45,880 bases of DNA from Thermaceae bacterium (GCA_026981865.1 JALSIA010000199.1:1-45880), one strand, 5' to 3'; counted from the first letter of the stretch, positions 21,871-30,661 are shown. Translations and numbers: made by a program. The notes: a model not told the origin generated them from the sequence alone.

Positions 21871-23652
21871 ATGAAAAAACACTTGCTGAAGATTCTGGCT
21901 CTAGGTCTGGTCGGTTCCATGGCCTTCGCCGCCACCGGCCCCGACACGTACGTCCAGATGACGTTCGGTGAGGTCGACTCCCTCGACCCCGCCCAGGCGT
22001 ACGACACCGCTTCGGGTGCGATCCTGGAGAACATTTACGAAACGCTCTACACCTACAAGGGCGAGAGCATCACCGAGTACCAGCCGGTGCTGGCCACCGA
22101 CTACTCGATCAGCGACGACGGCAAGACCTACACCTTCAAGCTGCGCCGCGACGTGCTCTTCCACAGCGGCAACCGCATGACCTGCCGCGACGTCGAGTAC
22201 TCGATCGAGCGTCTGCTGGTCACCAACCCGGGCGACTCGGCAGGCTGGTTCTACGCCGAGAGCCTGATCGGCTACGACGGCGTCAACGCCAAGGACTACT
22301 TCGGGGACAACCCCTCCCAGGCCGACCTCGACAAGTACTGGGAAGCCATCGACAACTCGGTCCAGTGCGTGGACGACTACACCGTCCAGTTCCACCTGAT
22401 CAAGAAGGACCCCTCCTTCTTCGTGAAGCTGATGTACACCGCCTCCTCGATCCTCGACAGCAAGTACGCGATCGAGAACGGCGAATGGAGCGGGACCAAG
22501 GCCGACTGGTACGACTGGGCCGGTAAGGACCTGCGCGACGGCTTCCTGCACACCCACGACGCCGGCACCGGCGCCTACAAGCTCGTCAAGTGGGACGGCA
22601 AGGACGTCATCGCCGAGCGCTTCATCGGCTACTGGGACTACGCCAACAAGCCCCAGATGAAGACGATCATCATCAAGGTCGTCGACGAGGAAGCGACCCG
22701 CATCCAGGCCCTCAAGGCCGGCGACGCCGACCGCATCACCGTCAACAACCGCGCCACCCTGGACACCCAGATCCGCGGCATGGCCAACGCCAAGGTGATC
22801 GAGTCCGACAAGTGGCTGGGCGCCGCCGCCTCGGCCGTCTTCTTCAACCAGAAGATCGCCGCGGCGGACAACCCGATGATCGGCTCCGGTCAGCTCGACG
22901 GCAACGGCATCCCCGCGGACTTCTTCAAGGACGTCAACGTCCGCAAGGCCTTCGCCTACAGCTTCGACCAGGACGCCATCATCAACGACCTCTACCTCGG
23001 TAAGGCCGTGCCCCTCACCATGGCGCTGCCGCCCTCGTTCCTCGGCTACGACCCCAACATCCCCATTTACAACCTGGACATGGACAAGGCCGAGGAGTAC
23101 TTCAAGAAGGCCTACGGCGGCCAGCTCTGGGAGACCGGCTTCACCATGACGATCGCCTACAACTCGGGCAACACCACCCGCCAGACGGTGGCCGAGATCC
23201 TCAAGGCGAACATCGAAGCCCTGAACCCGAAGTTCAAGATCAACGTCAAGGCCATGCCCTGGCCGCAGTTCCTGGCCGCCTACAAGAACGGACAGCTGCC
23301 GGCGCTGGTGCTGGGCTGGGGCGCCGACTACGCCGACCCCGACAACTTCATCTACGTCTTCTACCACTCGAACGGCTACTTCGCGAAGAAGGTCGGCTAC
23401 GCGAACCCCGAGATGGACAAGCTGATCGAAGAGGCCCGCTCCATTACCGACCCGGCCAAGCGCGCCGAGCTCTACAGCAAGGTCGGCTACCTGGCGCACG
23501 ATGACGTCCCCGTCCTGCCGCTGCCGCGGCCGACCGGCTGGATGGTGCTGGCCAAGAACGTCTACACCAAGGGCGCGCCCGAGGGCATGGACGTCTACAA
23601 CAACCCCATGCGCTCCGGCTCCTTCCTGTGGAAGGACATCGTCAAGAAGTAG
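21871..23652 (+). CDS. Periplasmic peptide-binding protein of an ABC transporter (family 5), copy 1
   Basis: A 593-residue solute-binding protein. Signal peptide of type I (about residues 1-20, ending AFA) with no lipobox, so the protein is soluble in the periplasm. Family 5 landmarks: DSLDPAQAYDTASGAILENIYETLY, YTFKLRRDVLFHSG, DVEYSIERL, GTGAYKLVKWD, NVRKAFAYSFD, LGWGADYADPDNF. Residues 300-420 are the variable ligand-binding lobe. Cys105 and Cys166 are also present in the second copy and may form a disulfide. It binds oligopeptides, dipeptides or another bulky solute. First gene of an operon with two permeases; a hairpin follows its stop. Confidence 0.93.
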   Translation: MKKHLLKILALGLVGSMAFAATGPDTYVQMTFGEVDSLDPAQAYDTASGAILENIYETLYTYKGESITEYQPVLATDYSISDDGKTYTFKLRRDVLFHSGNRMTCRDVEYSIERLLVTNPGDSAGWFYAESLIGYDGVNAKDYFGDNPSQADLDKYWEAIDNSVQCVDDYTVQFHLIKKDPSFFVKLMYTASSILDSKYAIENGEWSGTKADWYDWAGKDLRDGFLHTHDAGTGAYKLVKWDGKDVIAERFIGYWDYANKPQMKTIIIKVVDEEATRIQALKAGDADRITVNNRATLDTQIRGMANAKVIESDKWLGAAASAVFFNQKIAAADNPMIGSGQLDGNGIPADFFKDVNVRKAFAYSFDQDAIINDLYLGKAVPLTMALPPSFLGYDPNIPIYNLDMDKAEEYFKKAYGGQLWETGFTMTIAYNSGNTTRQTVAEILKANIEALNPKFKINVKAMPWPQFLAAYKNGQLPALVLGWGADYADPDNFIYVFYHSNGYFAKKVGYANPEMDKLIEEARSITDPAKRAELYSKVGYLAHDDVPVLPLPRPTGWMVLAKNVYTKGAPEGMDVYNNPMRSGSFLWKDIVKK

Positions 23653-23676
23653 CGTGAACGCCTAGAACCTTTTCCG

Positions 23677-23747
23677 CGGTAGAGGGTGCCTGCGCACCCT
23701 CTACCGTCTGCTGTATAACAGGGAACGTGCGCGCTCGGCGCGCTTTT
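23677..23747 (+). terminator. Two hairpins between binding protein and permease genes (attenuation)
   Basis: First hairpin: perfect 13-bp stem CGGTAGAGGGTGC (23677-23689) / GCACCCTCTACCG (23694-23706), 4-nt loop, no T-tract. Second: GCGCGC (23729-23734) / GCGCGC (23738-23743) followed by TTTT. Such an arrangement lets most transcripts stop after the binding-protein gene and protects its mRNA. A TATAAC at 23714-23719 could be a weak internal -10. Confidence 0.7.
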
Positions 23748-23773
23748 GAGTCCGGTCCTTTTGGAGGCTTACG

Positions 23774-24799
23774 TTGACCACCTTCATCGTTCGCAGGTTG
23801 CTGCAGCTGCCGATCGTGCTGCTGGCGATCTCGCTGCTCATCTTCGGGATGATGCAGTTCCTCAGCCCCGAGCAGCGGGCCGCGACCTACGCCAAGACGG
23901 AACAGCAGGCCAAGAACCTGGACCTGATCATCCGTCAGTACAACCTGGACAAGGGTTTTGTCGTTCAGTACACCACCTGGCTGAAGGCCGTACTCAGGGG
24001 GGACCTGGGGTATTCGAAGCAGTCCCACGAGCCGGTGCTCGACACGATCCGCAAGAAGCTGCCGGTCTCGGCCGAGCTGGCGCTGTACATGTTCTTCCCT
24101 ACGCTGCTCTTCGGCGTCTGGATGGGCACCATGGCGGCGATCCACCGCGACCGCTTCGTTGATCAGGCGGTGCGCGTCTTCGCCATCGTGGGCTGGTCGC
24201 TGCCCACCTTCGTGCTCGCGATCTGGATGCTGGCCGTCTTTTACGGTTACTTAAAGCTGTTCGGCATCGGGCGCGCCGACGACAGCATTATGGTGGAGTT
24301 CGCCAAGGGCACCCTCAAGGCCTACACCGGGATGATCACCATTGACGGGATCCTCAACGGCCGTTGGGACGTTACCTACTCGGCGCTGAAGCGCTTGGTG
24401 ATGCCGGTGGCGACCTACACCATCGTCGCCAGCGCCCAGATCATGCGCGTGCTGCGCTCGAGCATGCTCGACGTGCTCAACTCCGACTACGTACGCACCG
24501 CGCGCGCCAAGGGGCTGCCCGAGCGCGCCGTCAACCTCAAGCACGCGCGCCGCAACGCCATCATCCCGGTGGTCACCATCGCCGGGCTGATGTTCGCCTT
24601 CATGCTCGAGGGCGTCTTCTTCATCGAGATCATCTTCAACATCCCCGGCCTGGGGCAGTGGGCCGTGCCCGCGGCGATCCAGCTCGACTTTCCCGCGGTG
24701 ATCGGCATCGCGCTGCTGACCGGCCTGGTCGTCTCGGTGGCCAACCTCGCCGTCGACATCCTCTACGGCATCATCGACCCCCGGATCAGCTTCCAATGA
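23774..24799 (+). CDS. Peptide ABC transporter permease, DppB/OppB type, copy 1
   Basis: A 341-residue inner-membrane permease. TM1 (FIVRRLLQLPIVLLAISLLIFGMM), the long periplasmic loop typical of DppB, then five further TMs. EAA-type coupling motif: YVRTARAKGLPERAVNLKHARRNAIIPVVT, which contacts the ATPase. The start is a TTG at 23774 with GGAGG 6 bases upstream; no better start is available. Together with the DppC-type partner it forms the channel. It lies 120 bases after the binding-protein gene, behind two hairpins. Confidence 0.92.
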   Translation: MTTFIVRRLLQLPIVLLAISLLIFGMMQFLSPEQRAATYAKTEQQAKNLDLIIRQYNLDKGFVVQYTTWLKAVLRGDLGYSKQSHEPVLDTIRKKLPVSAELALYMFFPTLLFGVWMGTMAAIHRDRFVDQAVRVFAIVGWSLPTFVLAIWMLAVFYGYLKLFGIGRADDSIMVEFAKGTLKAYTGMITIDGILNGRWDVTYSALKRLVMPVATYTIVASAQIMRVLRSSMLDVLNSDYVRTARAKGLPERAVNLKHARRNAIIPVVTIAGLMFAFMLEGVFFIEIIFNIPGLGQWAVPAAIQLDFPAVIGIALLTGLVVSVANLAVDILYGIIDPRISFQ

Positions 24800-24806
24800 G
24801 GAGGAC

Positions 24807-25838
24807 GTGGTGAACCCCCAAGAGATGAAACCTCAGCGCGAAGCCTGGTACCGCTCCAAGACCTTCAAGCGTTTCCGTCGCAACCCGTTGGCGATCGTAG
24901 GTTCGGTGCTCCTCCTGGGCTTCGTGGCGGTCGCCTTCTTCGCGCCCGCCATCACCGCGCCCCAGCTGGCCGAACTCCGCACCGCGCGCCCCTGCCTGCG
25001 CGACCTGGGCATCAAGAAGGACGAGGCCCTGAGCGCGCTGCGCAACCCCTTGAACCCCGTCTTTTGGAAGGCCACGCTGGCCCCGCCGCCCACCTGCTAC
25101 GAGATCCCCCGCGACGGCTACTCCCCCCTGCCCAAGCCGCCGTCCGAAAAGCACCCGCTGGGCGTCTCCGGCGGGAGCTACGACATCCTTTACGGCCTCG
25201 CCTGGGGGACGCGCACGGCCTTCTATGTCGGCTTCCTGGTGGTGGGCATCAGCCTGGCCATTGGCATCGTGATCGGCGGACTGTCCGGATTCATCGGGGG
25301 CACGGTGGACAACCTGATCATGCGGATCACCGACGTGATGCTCTCCTTCCCCGGCCTGGTCTTCGTCATGATCGTTTCGGTCATCTTCGGAAGCGGCCTG
25401 ACCACGGTGATGCTGGCCCTGGCGCTGATCCGCTGGGCGGGCTATGCCCGCTTCTTCCGCGGCGACATCCTGCGCACCAAGGCGCAGGAGTTCGTGGACG
25501 CCGCCCGCGCCATCGGCGCCAGCCCGCTGCGGGTCTTCCTAAAGCACGTCTTCCCCAACGCCATCGGCACCTTGCTTATCCTGGCCAGCATGGACGTCGG
25601 CTCGATCGTGCTGACCGCGGCCGGCTTCTCCTTCCTCGGCCTGGGAGCCCCCGTCGGCTACGCCGACTGGGGGCAGATGATCAGCTTCGCCCGCGGCTAC
25701 ATCCTCGGCACCGCCCAGGGCACCCCCTTCGACTTCTGGTACGTCTGGATCTACCCTAGCGTCATGCTGGTGCTCTTCGGCCTCGCCTGGAACCTCCTCG
25801 GCGACGCGGTGCGCGACGCGCTGGACCCCAAGAGCTAG
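24807..25838 (+). CDS. Peptide ABC transporter permease, DppC/OppC type, copy 1, with extended periplasmic loop
   Basis: A 343-residue permease. After TM1 (AIVGSVLLLGFVAVAFFAP) comes a periplasmic segment of nearly 90 residues with Cys63 and Cys97, longer than the usual DppC loop and replacing the canonical GTDxxGRD by HPLGVSGGSYDILYGL. The other TMs and the coupling motif (FVDAARAIGASPLRVFLKHVFPNAIGT) are normal. Start: two GTG codons at 24807 and 24810 after GAGGAGG; an ATG seven codons in is possible. Ends the first operon. No ATPase gene follows. Confidence 0.9.
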   Translation: MVNPQEMKPQREAWYRSKTFKRFRRNPLAIVGSVLLLGFVAVAFFAPAITAPQLAELRTARPCLRDLGIKKDEALSALRNPLNPVFWKATLAPPPTCYEIPRDGYSPLPKPPSEKHPLGVSGGSYDILYGLAWGTRTAFYVGFLVVGISLAIGIVIGGLSGFIGGTVDNLIMRITDVMLSFPGLVFVMIVSVIFGSGLTTVMLALALIRWAGYARFFRGDILRTKAQEFVDAARAIGASPLRVFLKHVFPNAIGTLLILASMDVGSIVLTAAGFSFLGLGAPVGYADWGQMISFARGYILGTAQGTPFDFWYVWIYPSVMLVLFGLAWNLLGDAVRDALDPKS

Positions 25839-25857
25839 TTCCAGGGCCGCGCCACCG

Positions 25858-25886
25858 GACCCGGCGGACGCGCCGGGTCTTTTATT
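25858..25886 (+). terminator. Intrinsic terminator of the first transporter operon
   Basis: Stem GACCCGGCG (25858-25866) / CGCCGGGTC (25871-25879), loop GACG, tail TTTTATT. Confidence 0.9.
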
Positions 25887-25934
25887 CCATACAACTTCCC
25901 GGCTTCCTGCTAAGGCAAGGACATTTCTAAGCGG

Positions 25935-26019
25935 ACCAATGTTTTCCTTGGTTATCGTGCATTCTAAAGCCCCGTCCTTGCATGAAAGGAAGATGAATGG
26001 TAGCATGAGCCCGTATAAA
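25935..26019 (+). promoter_or_regulatory. Promoter region of the second peptide-transporter operon
   Basis: -35 TTGCAT (25978-25983), 17-bp spacer, -10 TAGCAT (26001-26006); TATAAA at 26014-26019 is an alternative -10. An inverted repeat ACCAA-N8-TTGGT (25935-25952) lies upstream. The stretch 25887-26035 is clearly richer in A and T than the rest of the window. Confidence 0.55.
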
Positions 26020-26035
26020 TTACGAAAGGAGACGC

Positions 26036-27814
26036 ATGAAAAAGCATCTGATTGCTGCGATCGCAATGGCCGTACTGGGCGGGGCGTTCGCGGCCACCCC
26101 CCAGGACACCTACGTCTATATGCAGAACGCCGTCTTCGATTCGCTCGACCCGGTGCAGGCTTACGACGGGGCCTCGATCGGCGTGATCGAGAACATCTAC
26201 GAGACCCTCTACAGCTTCAAACGCGACGTTCCGGGCGAGTACGAGCCCACCCTCGCCACCAGCTACGAAGTCAAGGACGACGGCCTCACCTACGTCTACC
26301 ACCTGCGCAAAGGGGTCAAGTTCCACTCGGGCAACCCGATGACCTGCCGCGACGTCGAGTACTCGATCGAGCGCATCCTGGTCACCATGCCCGGTGACTC
26401 GGGCGCCTGGTTCTACGGCGATGCGCTGACCGGCTACGGAAACGACGCCCTTACCGAGGCCAAGAAGGCCCTGGGCGAGAACGCCTCCCAGGCCGAGATC
26501 GACAAGTTCCTCGACGCCTACTGGCAGAAGATCGAGGACAGCGTCGCCTGCGACGACCTCTACACCGTGCGCTTCAACCTTGCCGGCCCCGACGTGGCCT
26601 TCTTCGCCAAGATGCTCTTCACCGCCGCCGGGGTCGTGGACAGCAAGTGGGCGATCGAGCACGGCGCCTGGAGCGGCACCAAGGACGACTGGAAGGACTG
26701 GATCGGCGTGGATCTGCGCACCGGCTACCTGCACAACCACGCCTCGGGCACCGGTCCCTACATGCTGGTAAAGTGGGACGACAAGAACATCGTCGCCAAG
26801 GCCTTCGACGGCTACTGGGGCGAGGCGCCGGCCATCAAGAACGTGCTGGTGCAGGCCGTCGAGGAGGAGGCCACCCGGCTCGAGGCCCTGCGACGCGGCG
26901 ATGCCGACCGCGTGGACGTGAACGACTGGGCCACGGTCAACGCCAAGGTCAAGCAGATGCAGGGCGTCAAGGTCTGGTCCGACCCGGCCTGGTCTCCGGC
27001 GGGGGCGCACGTCGTCTTCTTCAACTTCAACGTGCAGGGGGAGAACAACCCCTACATCGGCTCGGGCAGGCTCGACGGTAACGGCATTCCCCGCGACTTC
27101 TTCGCCGACGTCAACGTGCGTAAGGCCTTCGCCTACAGCCTGGACCAGGACGCCATCTACAACGACATCTACGAGGGCAACGCCGCCTGGTACACCATGG
27201 CCTTGCCGCCCACCTGGCCCGGATACGACCCCGACATCCCCATCCGCAAGCTCGACCTCGACAAGGCCGAGGAATACTTCAAGAAAGCCTGGGGCGGCCA
27301 GGTCTGGGAGAAGGGGTTCCGCCTCACGATCACCCACAACGCCGGCAACACCGTGCGCCAGGCGGTGGCCGAGATGCTGAAGGCCAACATCGAGAGCCTC
27401 AACCCCAAGTTCAAGATCGACGTGGTGCCGCTGCAGTGGTCCGACTACCTCAAGGCCGCCCGCGCCAAGTCGCTGCCGGTCTGGCCGCTGGGTTGGGGGG
27501 CCGACTACGCCGACCCCGACAACTTCATCCACCCCTTCTACCACTCCGAGGGCTCGCTGGCGAAGCGCCAGAACTTCAAGGATCCCGAGTTCGACAAGAT
27601 GATCGAGTACGCCCGCACCCTGGTGCGCCCCGATCAGCAGGAGGAGCGCTTCGCCATCTACCGCAAGATCGGGCGCATGGCCTACGACGTGCTCCCCAAC
27701 GTGCCCTACCCGCGCCAGTCGCCGTTCATCGTGACCCGCGACAACCTGCAGGGGGTCTACTACAACTCGATGATCAGCGGCGCCTTCTACTGGAAGGACC
27801 TCGCCAAGAAGTAA
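26036..27814 (+). CDS. Periplasmic peptide-binding protein of an ABC transporter (family 5), copy 2
   Basis: A 592-residue paralogue of the protein at 21871. The two share most landmark stretches: MKKHL start, FHSGN.MTCRDVEYSIER, the IPIrnLD.DKAEEYFKKA.GGQ region and LGWGADYADPDNF. Type I signal peptide (1-19), no lipobox. Cys104 and Cys172 correspond to the Cys pair of copy 1. The lobes that contact the ligand differ (residues 130-165 and 310-330), so the substrate range probably differs. ACGAAAGGAG at 26021-26030 is the ribosome site. Confidence 0.93.
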   Translation: MKKHLIAAIAMAVLGGAFAATPQDTYVYMQNAVFDSLDPVQAYDGASIGVIENIYETLYSFKRDVPGEYEPTLATSYEVKDDGLTYVYHLRKGVKFHSGNPMTCRDVEYSIERILVTMPGDSGAWFYGDALTGYGNDALTEAKKALGENASQAEIDKFLDAYWQKIEDSVACDDLYTVRFNLAGPDVAFFAKMLFTAAGVVDSKWAIEHGAWSGTKDDWKDWIGVDLRTGYLHNHASGTGPYMLVKWDDKNIVAKAFDGYWGEAPAIKNVLVQAVEEEATRLEALRRGDADRVDVNDWATVNAKVKQMQGVKVWSDPAWSPAGAHVVFFNFNVQGENNPYIGSGRLDGNGIPRDFFADVNVRKAFAYSLDQDAIYNDIYEGNAAWYTMALPPTWPGYDPDIPIRKLDLDKAEEYFKKAWGGQVWEKGFRLTITHNAGNTVRQAVAEMLKANIESLNPKFKIDVVPLQWSDYLKAARAKSLPVWPLGWGADYADPDNFIHPFYHSEGSLAKRQNFKDPEFDKMIEYARTLVRPDQQEERFAIYRKIGRMAYDVLPNVPYPRQSPFIVTRDNLQGVYYNSMISGAFYWKDLAKK

Positions 27815-27821
27815 CGACCCG

Positions 27822-27847
27822 CGGGGGCGCGCCGCGGCGCGCCCCCG
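27822..27847 (+). other. GC-rich hairpin between binding protein and permease genes, copy 2
   Basis: Stem CGGGGGCGCGC (27822-27832) / GCGCGCCCCCG (27837-27847) with a 4-nt loop and no T-tract. Same position as the hairpin after the first binding-protein gene, though the sequence is unrelated; likely an mRNA stabiliser or partial terminator. Confidence 0.7.
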
Positions 27848-27868
27848 TTCCCCAAAAAAGAGAACTCC

Positions 27869-28894
27869 ATGTTGAACTTCATCGTTCGCAGGTTGCTGCA
27901 GATCCCCGTCGTGCTCTTCGTCCTCTCGCTGATCATCATGGGGTTGATGCAGCTCCTCTCGCCCGAGCAGCGGGCGGCGGCTTTCGTGACCTCGGACAAA
28001 CAAATCGAGAACCTGGACCTCATCATCGAGAAGTACCACCTGAGGGAGGGTTTTTTCGTACAGTACAAGCTCTGGGCGGGGGAGGTGATCCGGGGCAACC
28101 TGGGCTTCTCGCGCATCTCCAAGGAGCCCGTGCTCACCACGATCCAGAAGCGATTTCCCGCCTCGATGGAGCTGGCGCTGGCCGCCTTCGTGCCGATCGT
28201 TCTCGTCGGCGTCTGGCTGGGCACCCAGGCCGCCACCCACCGCGACGGCCTGCTCGATCAGGTGCTCCGGGTCGTGGCCATCGTGGGCTGGTCGCTACCT
28301 ACCTTCGTGGTGGCCATCTGGTTGGTGGCCTGGGTCTACGGCGGGCTGGGCTGGTTCGGCATCGGCCGCCTGCCCGGCTCGCTGCTGATCGAGCTGGCCG
28401 GGAGCGACTTCCGCAAGTACACCGGCCTGTTCACCGTCGACGGTCTGTTGAACGGCCGCCTGGACATCGCCCTCGAAGCCCTGAAGCGGCTCGTCCTTCC
28501 CGCGGCGGCGCTGGTCATCGTGGTCAGCGCCGGCATCATGCGGGTGATGCGGTCCTCGATGCTCGACGAGCTGGGCAAGGACTACGTGCGTACCGCCCGC
28601 GCCAAGGGACTGGCCGAAAAGACCGTGGTCTACAAGCACGCGCGCCGCAACGCGCTCATTCCCGTGATCACCATGGCCGGGCCCATGCTGGGGCGGATGA
28701 TCGGCGGCATCGTGGTGATCGAGCTCATCTTCAACTTTCCCGGCCTGGGCGAGTGGGCGGCGGGGGCCGCCTTGCAACTCGACGTGACCACCTTGCTCGC
28801 CTTCGTGATGCTGATCGGCCTCATCATGGCGGTGGCCAACCTGCTCGTGGACGTCGCCTACGTGGTCGTGGATCCGAGGATTCGCTATGAGTAG
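27869..28894 (+). CDS. Peptide ABC transporter permease, DppB/OppB type, copy 2
   Basis: A 341-residue permease, same length as its paralogue at 23774, and alike throughout (LNFIVRRLLQIPVVLF, LLSPEQRAAAF, ENLDLIIEKYHL, GWSLPTFVVAIW). Coupling motif YVRTARAKGLAEKTVVYKHARRNALIPVIT. Six TMs expected. The ATG at 27869 has only a weak A/G-rich ribosome site. It overlaps the next permease gene by 8 bases. Confidence 0.92.
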   Translation: MLNFIVRRLLQIPVVLFVLSLIIMGLMQLLSPEQRAAAFVTSDKQIENLDLIIEKYHLREGFFVQYKLWAGEVIRGNLGFSRISKEPVLTTIQKRFPASMELALAAFVPIVLVGVWLGTQAATHRDGLLDQVLRVVAIVGWSLPTFVVAIWLVAWVYGGLGWFGIGRLPGSLLIELAGSDFRKYTGLFTVDGLLNGRLDIALEALKRLVLPAAALVIVVSAGIMRVMRSSMLDELGKDYVRTARAKGLAEKTVVYKHARRNALIPVITMAGPMLGRMIGGIVVIELIFNFPGLGEWAAGAALQLDVTTLLAFVMLIGLIMAVANLLVDVAYVVVDPRIRYE

Positions 28895-29903
28895 CCCCGA
28901 TCGCGACGCCCCCGGGCGGGAGCGCTGGTACGAATCGAAGCGCTTCCGGCGCTTTCGGCGCAATCCGCTCGCGTGGGCCGGCGTGGTCATCCTGCTCTTC
29001 TTCGCCGGCCTCGCCGTGCTGGCCCCGGCCCTCACCGCCGACCGCTTACCCCGCGGCTGCCTGCGCGACCTGGGCCTGGTCCGCAGCGAGGCGCGCACGG
29101 CGCTGCGCACGCCCGCGAACCCCGCTTTCTGGCGGGCCACCTTCGCGCCGCCCGCGAGCTGCTACAAGATCCCGCGCGTCAGCTACTCGCCGGTTCCTAA
29201 GCCGCCCCGGGCCAAGTACCCGCTCGGCATCGCGAGCGGCGGGTACGACATCTACTACGGCATCGTCTGGGGGGCGCGCACCTCGTTCTACATCGGCGTG
29301 CTGGTGGTGGGCATCGTGCTCGTCATCGCCACCGTCGTCGGGGGGCTCGCGGGGCTCTTCGGCGGCTGGCTCGACAACCTGCTGATGCGTCTGGTCGACG
29401 TGGTCTACTCGATTCCCGGGTTGGTGCTGGCCATGGTCTTCGCCTCGATCTTCGGGCGCGGGCTGATCAAGACGATGATCGCCATCGCGCTGGTGGCCTG
29501 GCCGATCTACGCGCGCATGCTGCGCGGGAACATCCTCCAGGTGAAGGCGCAGGACTACATTTCGGCGGCCCACGCCGTCGGAGCGGGCCACCTGCGCCTC
29601 TTCTTCAAGCACATCCTGCCCAACGCCATCGGCCCGATGATCATCCTGGCCAGCCTCGACATCGGGGCGATCGTGATCACCGCTTCCACGCTCGCCTTTC
29701 TGGGGCTGGGGGCCGACGTGGGGTATGCCGACTGGGGGCAGATGATCAGCTTCGCCCGCAGCTGGATTTCCAACCCCGGGGGCGAGCCGCTCAAGTACTG
29801 GTTCGTCTGGTTCTGGCCCAGCATGGCCATCGCGCTCTTCGTCCTGGGGTGGAACCTGCTCGGGGACGCGGTGCGCGACGCCCTGGACCCTCGCAGCCGC
29901 TAG
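28887..29903 (+). CDS. Peptide ABC transporter permease, DppC/OppC type, copy 2, with extended periplasmic loop
   Basis: A 338-residue permease paralogous to the one at 24807. The extended loop after TM1 is preserved with its Cys pair (Cys58 and Cys92, again 34 residues apart: CLRDLG ... CYKIPR) and the replacement of GTDxxGRD by YPLGIASGGYDIYYGI. Coupling motif YISAAHAVGAGHLRLFFKHILPNAIGP. The last gene of the second operon; no ATPase gene follows and no clear terminator is seen before the convergent amidotransferase gene 12 bases away. Confidence 0.9.
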   Translation: MSSPDRDAPGRERWYESKRFRRFRRNPLAWAGVVILLFFAGLAVLAPALTADRLPRGCLRDLGLVRSEARTALRTPANPAFWRATFAPPASCYKIPRVSYSPVPKPPRAKYPLGIASGGYDIYYGIVWGARTSFYIGVLVVGIVLVIATVVGGLAGLFGGWLDNLLMRLVDVVYSIPGLVLAMVFASIFGRGLIKTMIAIALVAWPIYARMLRGNILQVKAQDYISAAHAVGAGHLRLFFKHILPNAIGPMIILASLDIGAIVITASTLAFLGLGADVGYADWGQMISFARSWISNPGGEPLKYWFVWFWPSMAIALFVLGWNLLGDAVRDALDPRSR

Positions 29904-29915
29904 GGCGCGCCCTGC

Positions 29916-30632
29916 TCAGTCGGCGGCGGAGGCGCGCCGGCCCGCGGCGGCTTCTACGAGCAAGCCGAACAGGCCCCAGTGGTCGGGCAGCAGCTCGGGG
30001 TGCCACTGAATGAGCAGGAAGAAGGGGTGGTCGGGCAGGTCGGCGGCCTCGACGACGCCGTCGGCCGCGCGCGCCAGGACCCGGAAGGGCCCCGGGTCGC
30101 GGATGGCCTGGTGGTGGTAGCTGTTGGTGCGGAAGCGGCGGCCGAAGAGCGGGGCGAGCCAGCGGTCCTCCTCCAGCTCCACGGTGTGCCAGAGCGCCGG
30201 GGCGGGGGCGGTCTGGTCGTGGCCGATGCGGGTGAAGCCGGCGGATTCGAGGTCCTGGTAGAGGCTGCCCCCCAGGGCGACGGCGCCCACCTGGGCTCCG
30301 CGGCAGACGCCGAGGGTGGGCAGGCCGTGCGCGGCGGCCCAGCGGGCGGCTGCGAGCTCGAGTTCGTCGCGTAAGGGATCGACCTGGCCGAGTTTGGGAT
30401 GGGGGTCCTCGCCGAAGTGGCGCGGATCGAGGTCGGCCCCGCCCGGCAGCAGCAGGCCGTCGAGGCGGGCGAGCACGGCTTCCAGCTGCGGGCCCGGCTG
30501 CGGCGGCAGCACCACCACGCTGGCGCCCTGGGCCTCGAGCGCAGCCCGGTAGGGTTCGCGCACCCCCCAGAGCGGCGTGACGTTGACCCGTCCGGTGCGG
30601 CCGGTCTGGCTGGTGACCCCGATGAGCGGCAT
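29916..30632 (-). CDS. Class I glutamine amidotransferase-like hydrolase (peptidase C26, PuuD-like)
   Basis: A 238-residue protein from the ATG at 30632. Catalytic triad visible: nucleophile Cys110 in GVCRGAQ, His211 and Glu213 in IQWHPE. PGGADLDP (64-70) and NSYHHQAI (170-177) are typical of gamma-glutamyl-GABA hydrolase-like (PuuD) proteins, which cleave gamma-glutamyl amides. In some bacteria relatives act on gamma-linked dipeptides. A -10 TATCCT lies 6 bases before the ATG, so the message is probably leaderless; a longer frame reaching 30668 overlaps that promoter and is discounted. Divergent from the decarboxylase gene. Confidence 0.86.
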   Translation of the reverse strand: MPLIGVTSQTGRTGRVNVTPLWGVREPYRAALEAQGASVVVLPPQPGPQLEAVLARLDGLLLPGGADLDPRHFGEDPHPKLGQVDPLRDELELAAARWAAAHGLPTLGVCRGAQVGAVALGGSLYQDLESAGFTRIGHDQTAPAPALWHTVELEEDRWLAPLFGRRFRTNSYHHQAIRDPGPFRVLARAADGVVEAADLPDHPFFLLIQWHPELLPDHWGLFGLLVEAAAGRRASAAD

Positions 30633-30638
30633 GGGTTC

Positions 30639-30661
30639 AGGATACAACGCCGGGGTATCGT
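30639..30661. promoter_or_regulatory. Divergent leaderless -10 boxes
   Basis: Minus-strand TATCCT (30644-30639), 6 nt before the amidotransferase ATG, and plus-strand TATCGT (30656-30661), 5 nt before the decarboxylase ATG. The two start codons are only 34 bases apart. Confidence 0.5.

Larger units (their letters stand above)
21871..29903 (+). repeat. Tandem duplication of a three-gene peptide-transporter operon
   Basis: Units 21871-25838 and 26036-29903 have the same gene order, nearly equal gene lengths (593/592, 341/341, 343/338 residues), the same Cys pairs and the same ACGAAAGGAG leader. The copies have diverged at DNA and protein level, so the duplication is old or one copy was acquired from a relative. 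Confidence 0.85.

Noticed and set aside
25964-28240. 758-codon minus-strand frame opposite the second binding protein
   Set aside because: Antisense shadow (His/Val/Gly/Asp-rich) of a well-supported family 5 binding-protein gene.
21871-29903. Transporter duplication as a recent mobile-element event
   Set aside because: No transposase, terminal repeats or target duplications, and the copies are well diverged.
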